Shown: one piece after another, positions 61,036 through 64,000 of the stretch
Layout of the letters: each line of letters opens with the position of its first letter
Position numbering within the stretch: the stretch's first letter is position 1
Assembly (NCBI RefSeq): GCF_006335145.1
Contig: NZ_VDMN01000001.1
Location: 1-64,000, forward strand
DNA from: Aliirhizobium smilacinae
GTDB taxonomy: Bacteria > Pseudomonadota > Alphaproteobacteria > Rhizobiales > Rhizobiaceae
Length of the DNA: 64,000 bases
Reading direction: 5' to 3'
Notes under the pieces: model-generated
The model's input: only the letters and a program-made list of their open reading frames with translations
What the model was told of the DNA's origin: nothing
Database searches by the model: none
Made by a program: the position numbers and the translations under genes

Positions 61036-62717
61036 GGTACCACACCTTTCGGCAGTCTTTTCGCCATCAGTTCCAGCACCAGCATCATCGCGATCACCAT
61101 GATGACGACGAGGACGGAAAGTGCTGCAGCAAGGTTGAAGCTGCCGCTGTCATCGAGATTGTAGATCGCCACGCCGAGTGTCTGAGTGCCGGCCGACCAT
61201 AAAATGGCCGAGACGGTGAGCTCGTTGCAGGCAATGAGGAAAACGAGAATGACGGAAGCGCCCGCCGCCGGCGCCACGAGCGGCACGACGATATCGATCA
61301 GGCGTCGTCCGAAGCCGGCACCGGAAAGCCGTGCCGCCTCTTCCAGCGAGGGGTCGAGCTGCCGGAAGGCACTCACCACCGGTTTCAGGCTGACCGCGAA
61401 GAAGCTGGAGAAATAGGCAATCAGGATGATCCAGATCGTGCCGTAGATGGAAACGCCGATGATCGGGATCGGTGCGGCAAACACGAGGATCAGCGCGACC
61501 GCGAGCACGATGCCCGGCAGCGCATAGGGAATTTCCGCCAGCGCCGATAGCACCGGTGCCAGCCGGCTTTTCGAGCGCACCAGATAATAGCCTGTCAGCA
61601 CGGTCACCACGAGGAGACCAATAGCAGTCGCCAGCGACAGCGTGACCGAATTGAAGAAGGCCGTGCGGGTGATCGCCTGTTTGAACAGGACCTCGCGATA
61701 GGCATCCAGCGTGACCGTCGCAGATGTCAGCGGAACGCCATAGGCCGGCGCCAGCGAGCTTGCGATCAATGCCGTCAGCGGCATGACGAGAGTGATAACG
61801 ATAGCCAGCCACAGGATCAGCTCGCCGACCAGCCGCCAGTTTCCGAGCCGGAACATCGCCACCTGGCCGGAAAGCCCGATGACGCGATAATCGCGGCCGC
61901 GCAGTACGCGCTCCTCGACGGTCAGCCCGATCACGGACAGGATAGCGATGAGACCCGAAAGCAGCGAGACATCGGCGAAGGTGCCGGGGCCGAAGGCTGC
62001 GAATTTCGTGTAGATCAGCGTCGGCAGCGTATAGATCGAGGCCGGTATGCCGAGGATCGCAGGAATGCCGAAATTGCCGACGCAGGAGACGAAGGCGATC
62101 GCCGCGCCTGCGACGAAACCCGGCAGTGACAAGGGCAGAATGATATCCTTCAGCACCTGCCAGGACGACGCACCCGAAAGCCGTGCCGCCTCGACGCCGT
62201 CACGCGGCAGCGCCAGAAGACCGGCGCGCAGCGACAGGAAGACGAGCGGCGCATTCTGCACGCCGTAAAGCAGAGCGATGCCGCCGATCGAATACAGCGG
62301 CTGCGGCGAACCCAGTGGCGGCGCCATGCCGATTGCCTTCAGGAGTGCGCTCGAAGGGCCGGTCATGCCGATCCAGGCAAGCGCCGTCACCTGCGGCGGG
62401 ATCATCGTCGGCAGCATGAAGAGGAAACCGAGGGCCGTCTTGCCGCGTACGTCGAACAGGGTCAGCAACAGCGCGAAACCGCCGCCGAGGATGACCGCTG
62501 CGACCATGCCGAGAAGGGACGTGGTAAGTGTGTCATAGACCGCCTGCCAGACGGCCGGATCGGACAGCAATTCACGGGCACCGCCCTGAAAGGCAGATGA
62601 AATGCCGGTCATGGCAAGCCTTCCGAGCGGAAGAACGCTCAGGAAGAAGATCACCACGACGACAAAGGAAAACAGCCAGCGTGGCTGGCTGTTTCCTCGA
62701 TTCTGAGATCGGAACAT
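61023..62717 (-). CDS. ABC transporter permease with two fused MetI-type domains (FbpB-like)
   Basis: A 564-residue permease with about twelve membrane helices and two copies of the EAA loop (ARLSGASSWQVLKDIILPLSLPG near residue 175 and ARLSGAGFGRRLIDIVVPLVAP near residue 460). Such fused permeases are typical of Fe3+ (FbpB/SfuB) and 2-aminoethylphosphonate importers. It lies 11 bases downstream of the substrate-binding protein gene and overlaps the ATPase gene. Confidence 0.92.
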   Translation of the reverse strand: MFRSQNRGNSQPRWLFSFVVVVIFFLSVLPLGRLAMTGISSAFQGGARELLSDPAVWQAVYDTLTTSLLGMVAAVILGGGFALLLTLFDVRGKTALGFLFMLPTMIPPQVTALAWIGMTGPSSALLKAIGMAPPLGSPQPLYSIGGIALLYGVQNAPLVFLSLRAGLLALPRDGVEAARLSGASSWQVLKDIILPLSLPGFVAGAAIAFVSCVGNFGIPAILGIPASIYTLPTLIYTKFAAFGPGTFADVSLLSGLIAILSVIGLTVEERVLRGRDYRVIGLSGQVAMFRLGNWRLVGELILWLAIVITLVMPLTALIASSLAPAYGVPLTSATVTLDAYREVLFKQAITRTAFFNSVTLSLATAIGLLVVTVLTGYYLVRSKSRLAPVLSALAEIPYALPGIVLAVALILVFAAPIPIIGVSIYGTIWIILIAYFSSFFAVSLKPVVSAFRQLDPSLEEAARLSGAGFGRRLIDIVVPLVAPAAGASVILVFLIACNELTVSAILWSAGTQTLGVAIYNLDDSGSFNLAAALSVLVVIMVIAMMLVLELMAKRLPKGVVPWRS

Positions 62718-62728
62718 GAGGCCTTATA

Positions 62729-63709
62729 TCAGCCCTTGGTGCCAAAAATATCGGAGAACGTCTTCACGTCCTTTTCCGAGTTCTTCAGCGCATCGGCAGC
62801 GTTGAGCGGCAGAACCTTGATCTCGCTGCGTGCCGGATAGCCGGCCGGCAGGTCGATGCCGTTACGGGCCGGGATATAGCCGAGACCAGCGGCGATCTTC
62901 TGGCCGTTTTCCGACAGAAGATAGTCGATGAACTTCTTGGCATTGTCCTGATGCTTGGTCGACGACAGGATTGCGGCCGGTTCGGTGACAGCGGAGACGC
63001 CTTCCTTCGGGAAAACGAACTCGACCGGAGCGCCCTTGGCCTTCTCGCGGATAGGCATGTAATCGACGACGACGCCGTAAGCCTTTTCGCCCGAGGCAAC
63101 CGCCTTCAGCACGCCGCCGTTACCGCCGGCAGCAATCGCGCCATTGTCCTTCAGCTGCTTGTAGTAATCCCAGCCAAGGCCGTCGACAGCGGCAAGCGTC
63201 TGCGCATGGATGAGAGCTGCACCCGAAGCAACCGGGCTCGGCATGGTGACGAGGCCCTTGGCTTCCGGCTTGGCAAGATCCGCCCAGCTCGTTGGCTTCA
63301 TCGCGGCCTGCGTATTGTACATGATGCCGGTGGTGATGAGCTTGGTCGAATAGTAATAACCGTCGGCATCATAAAGAGCGGCATCAAAATTCTTGGCTTC
63401 CGGCGACTTGTAGGCGAGCAGCTGGCCGGCCTGCTTCATGCGCTCGAGCGTGACGGTGTCGGCGATCAGCAGAACGTCGGCAACCGGATTACCGGCAGCG
63501 ATTTCGGCGTTGAGCTTCGCCATGATCTGCGGCGTTCCATCGCGAACCCACTCGACGTCGACGCCCGGATTGGCAACCTTGAACCCGTCGATCGTCGCCT
63601 GTGCATCCGCATTCGGCTGGCTGGTATAGATCACGAGATCAGCCGCGTTCACGACGCCAGAGAAACCGAGCGCAACAAGCGCCGTAAAGGTGGACAGAAG
63701 CTTTTTCAT
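62729..63709 (-). CDS. ABC transporter substrate-binding protein (Fe3+/AfuA-like)
   Basis: A 326-residue periplasmic binding protein with a signal peptide (TFTALVALGFSGVVNAAD). The body follows the FbpA/AfuA fold (LVIYTSQPNADAQATIDGF, DVEWVRDGTPQIMAKLNAE, ADVLLIADTVTLERM, YYYSTKLITTGIMYNT). Tyrosines in DGYYYSTK recall the iron ligands of some members but are not decisive, so iron, spermidine-like or phosphonate substrates remain open. The ATG at 63709 follows AGGAT. It heads the transporter operon. Confidence 0.88.
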   Translation of the reverse strand: MKKLLSTFTALVALGFSGVVNAADLVIYTSQPNADAQATIDGFKVANPGVDVEWVRDGTPQIMAKLNAEIAAGNPVADVLLIADTVTLERMKQAGQLLAYKSPEAKNFDAALYDADGYYYSTKLITTGIMYNTQAAMKPTSWADLAKPEAKGLVTMPSPVASGAALIHAQTLAAVDGLGWDYYKQLKDNGAIAAGGNGGVLKAVASGEKAYGVVVDYMPIREKAKGAPVEFVFPKEGVSAVTEPAAILSSTKHQDNAKKFIDYLLSENGQKIAAGLGYIPARNGIDLPAGYPARSEIKVLPLNAADALKNSEKDVKTFSDIFGTKG

Positions 63710-63797
63710 GAGGGTTATCCTGTTTGAGCTGACGCGCTTAAACACACATTCAACGACACTCATGTGACAAGCTGTGACGTCCACGGAAGTTCCCACG

Positions 63798-63834
63798 AAA
63801 AAAGGGCGGACACAGTGTGTATCCGCCCTTTTTT
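63798..63834. terminator. Bidirectional terminator between aminotransferase and ABC operon
   Basis: AAAAAAGGGCGGA (63798-63810) and TCCGCCCTTTTTT (63822-63834) form a stem with T-tracts on both strands. On the minus strand it ends the aminotransferase gene before the ABC operon. Confidence 0.85.
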
Positions 63835-63845
63835 GTGACTATCGA

Positions 63846-64000
63846 TCAGATGATCGGAAGGCTTTCATGCTCGTTGGCCGAGGCATTCGTGATCAACCGG
63901 CCGAGCCGCTTGATACCCTCGTCGATCATCTGGTCGTTGGCGCAGGAGAAGCTGACACGCAGTGTGTTGGCATTACTGCCATCGGCGTAGAATGCCTTGC
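63846..64000 (-). CDS. Aminotransferase class I/II, C-terminal fragment
   Basis: Only the last 51 codons are in the window. They read KAFYADGSNANTLRVSF, then CANDQMIDEGIKRLGRLI, the usual end of PLP-dependent aminotransferases of the 2-aminoadipate/MocR-related group. The stop is TGA at 63846-63848. The catalytic lysine lies outside the window, so nothing can be said about activity. It is followed by the terminator at 63798-63834. Confidence 0.75.
   Translation of the reverse strand, partial: KAFYADGSNANTLRVSFSCANDQMIDEGIKRLGRLITNASANEHESLPII

Overview
The window looks like a chromosomal stretch from an alphaproteobacterium of the Rhizobiaceae (Rhizobium/Agrobacterium/Neorhizobium type). The evidence is the gene order metG-holB-tmk-DD-peptidase-rlpA on one strand, a single large SUF cluster with its own cysteine desulfurase, a fused SecDF, intergenic palindromes of the rhizobial RIME type, and GC-rich coding sequence throughout. 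No 16S rRNA or other decisive marker is present, so the genus is not fixed.

Layout. 1-0.12 kb: end of an IS30-type element. 0.2-7.9 kb: housekeeping genes on the minus strand (MBL-fold hydrolase, TatD, MetG, HolB, Tmk, penicillin-binding-protein-like DD-peptidase, RlpA). 8.25 kb: tRNA-Ser(UGA). 8.5-11.7 kb: a small accessory patch with a CBS protein, a nonsense-mutated acyltransferase and a polysaccharide polymerase/ligase-like membrane protein. 11.9-19.3 kb: SUF iron-sulfur assembly cluster on the minus strand. 19.6-27.8 kb: mixed genes (hydrolase, SecDF, YqaA-type protein, phospholipid methyltransferase-like protein, amino-acid permease, HAD phosphatase, SDR). 27.8-34.3 kb: RND efflux pump with its adaptor, a degenerate esterase-like protein and a LysR regulator.

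34.4-56.6 kb is the most unusual part. About 22 kb of envelope genes is broken into several transcription units, and seven copies of one DNA box mark their promoters (core CCGTTGCGT; full form GTTACA-N5-TGTAACCGTTGCGTACTT). The units encode a lipoprotein hydrolase; a secreted sulfatase with a complete MoxR-DUF58-DUF4381-VWA-VWA/TPR-BatD module; a formylglycine-generating enzyme with a periplasmic HAD phosphatase and two DUF1254 proteins; an outer-membrane channel-like protein; a 96-residue orphan; a beta-barrel protein with a MscS channel; and a DUF2092 protein with a Pro/His/Gly-rich partner. In the middle sits a membrane-anchored winged-helix protein with a C-terminal TPR-like domain, the obvious candidate regulator. 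The working interpretation is a single regulon that makes, matures (Cys to formylglycine by FGE; possibly metal loading by MoxR/Bat) and surrounds an exported sulfatase with envelope functions. The box, the gene families and the key residues are read directly; the regulator assignment and the joint function are inference.

56.6-57 kb holds a possible integrase relic facing the 3' end of tRNA-Lys(CUU). 57.1-63.7 kb is a minus-strand run, probably one operon: periplasmic binding protein, two-domain permease, ATPase, an endonuclease/exonuclease/phosphatase-family protein, a NUDIX-like protein and a PhzF-family protein. The window ends inside the C-terminus of an aminotransferase.
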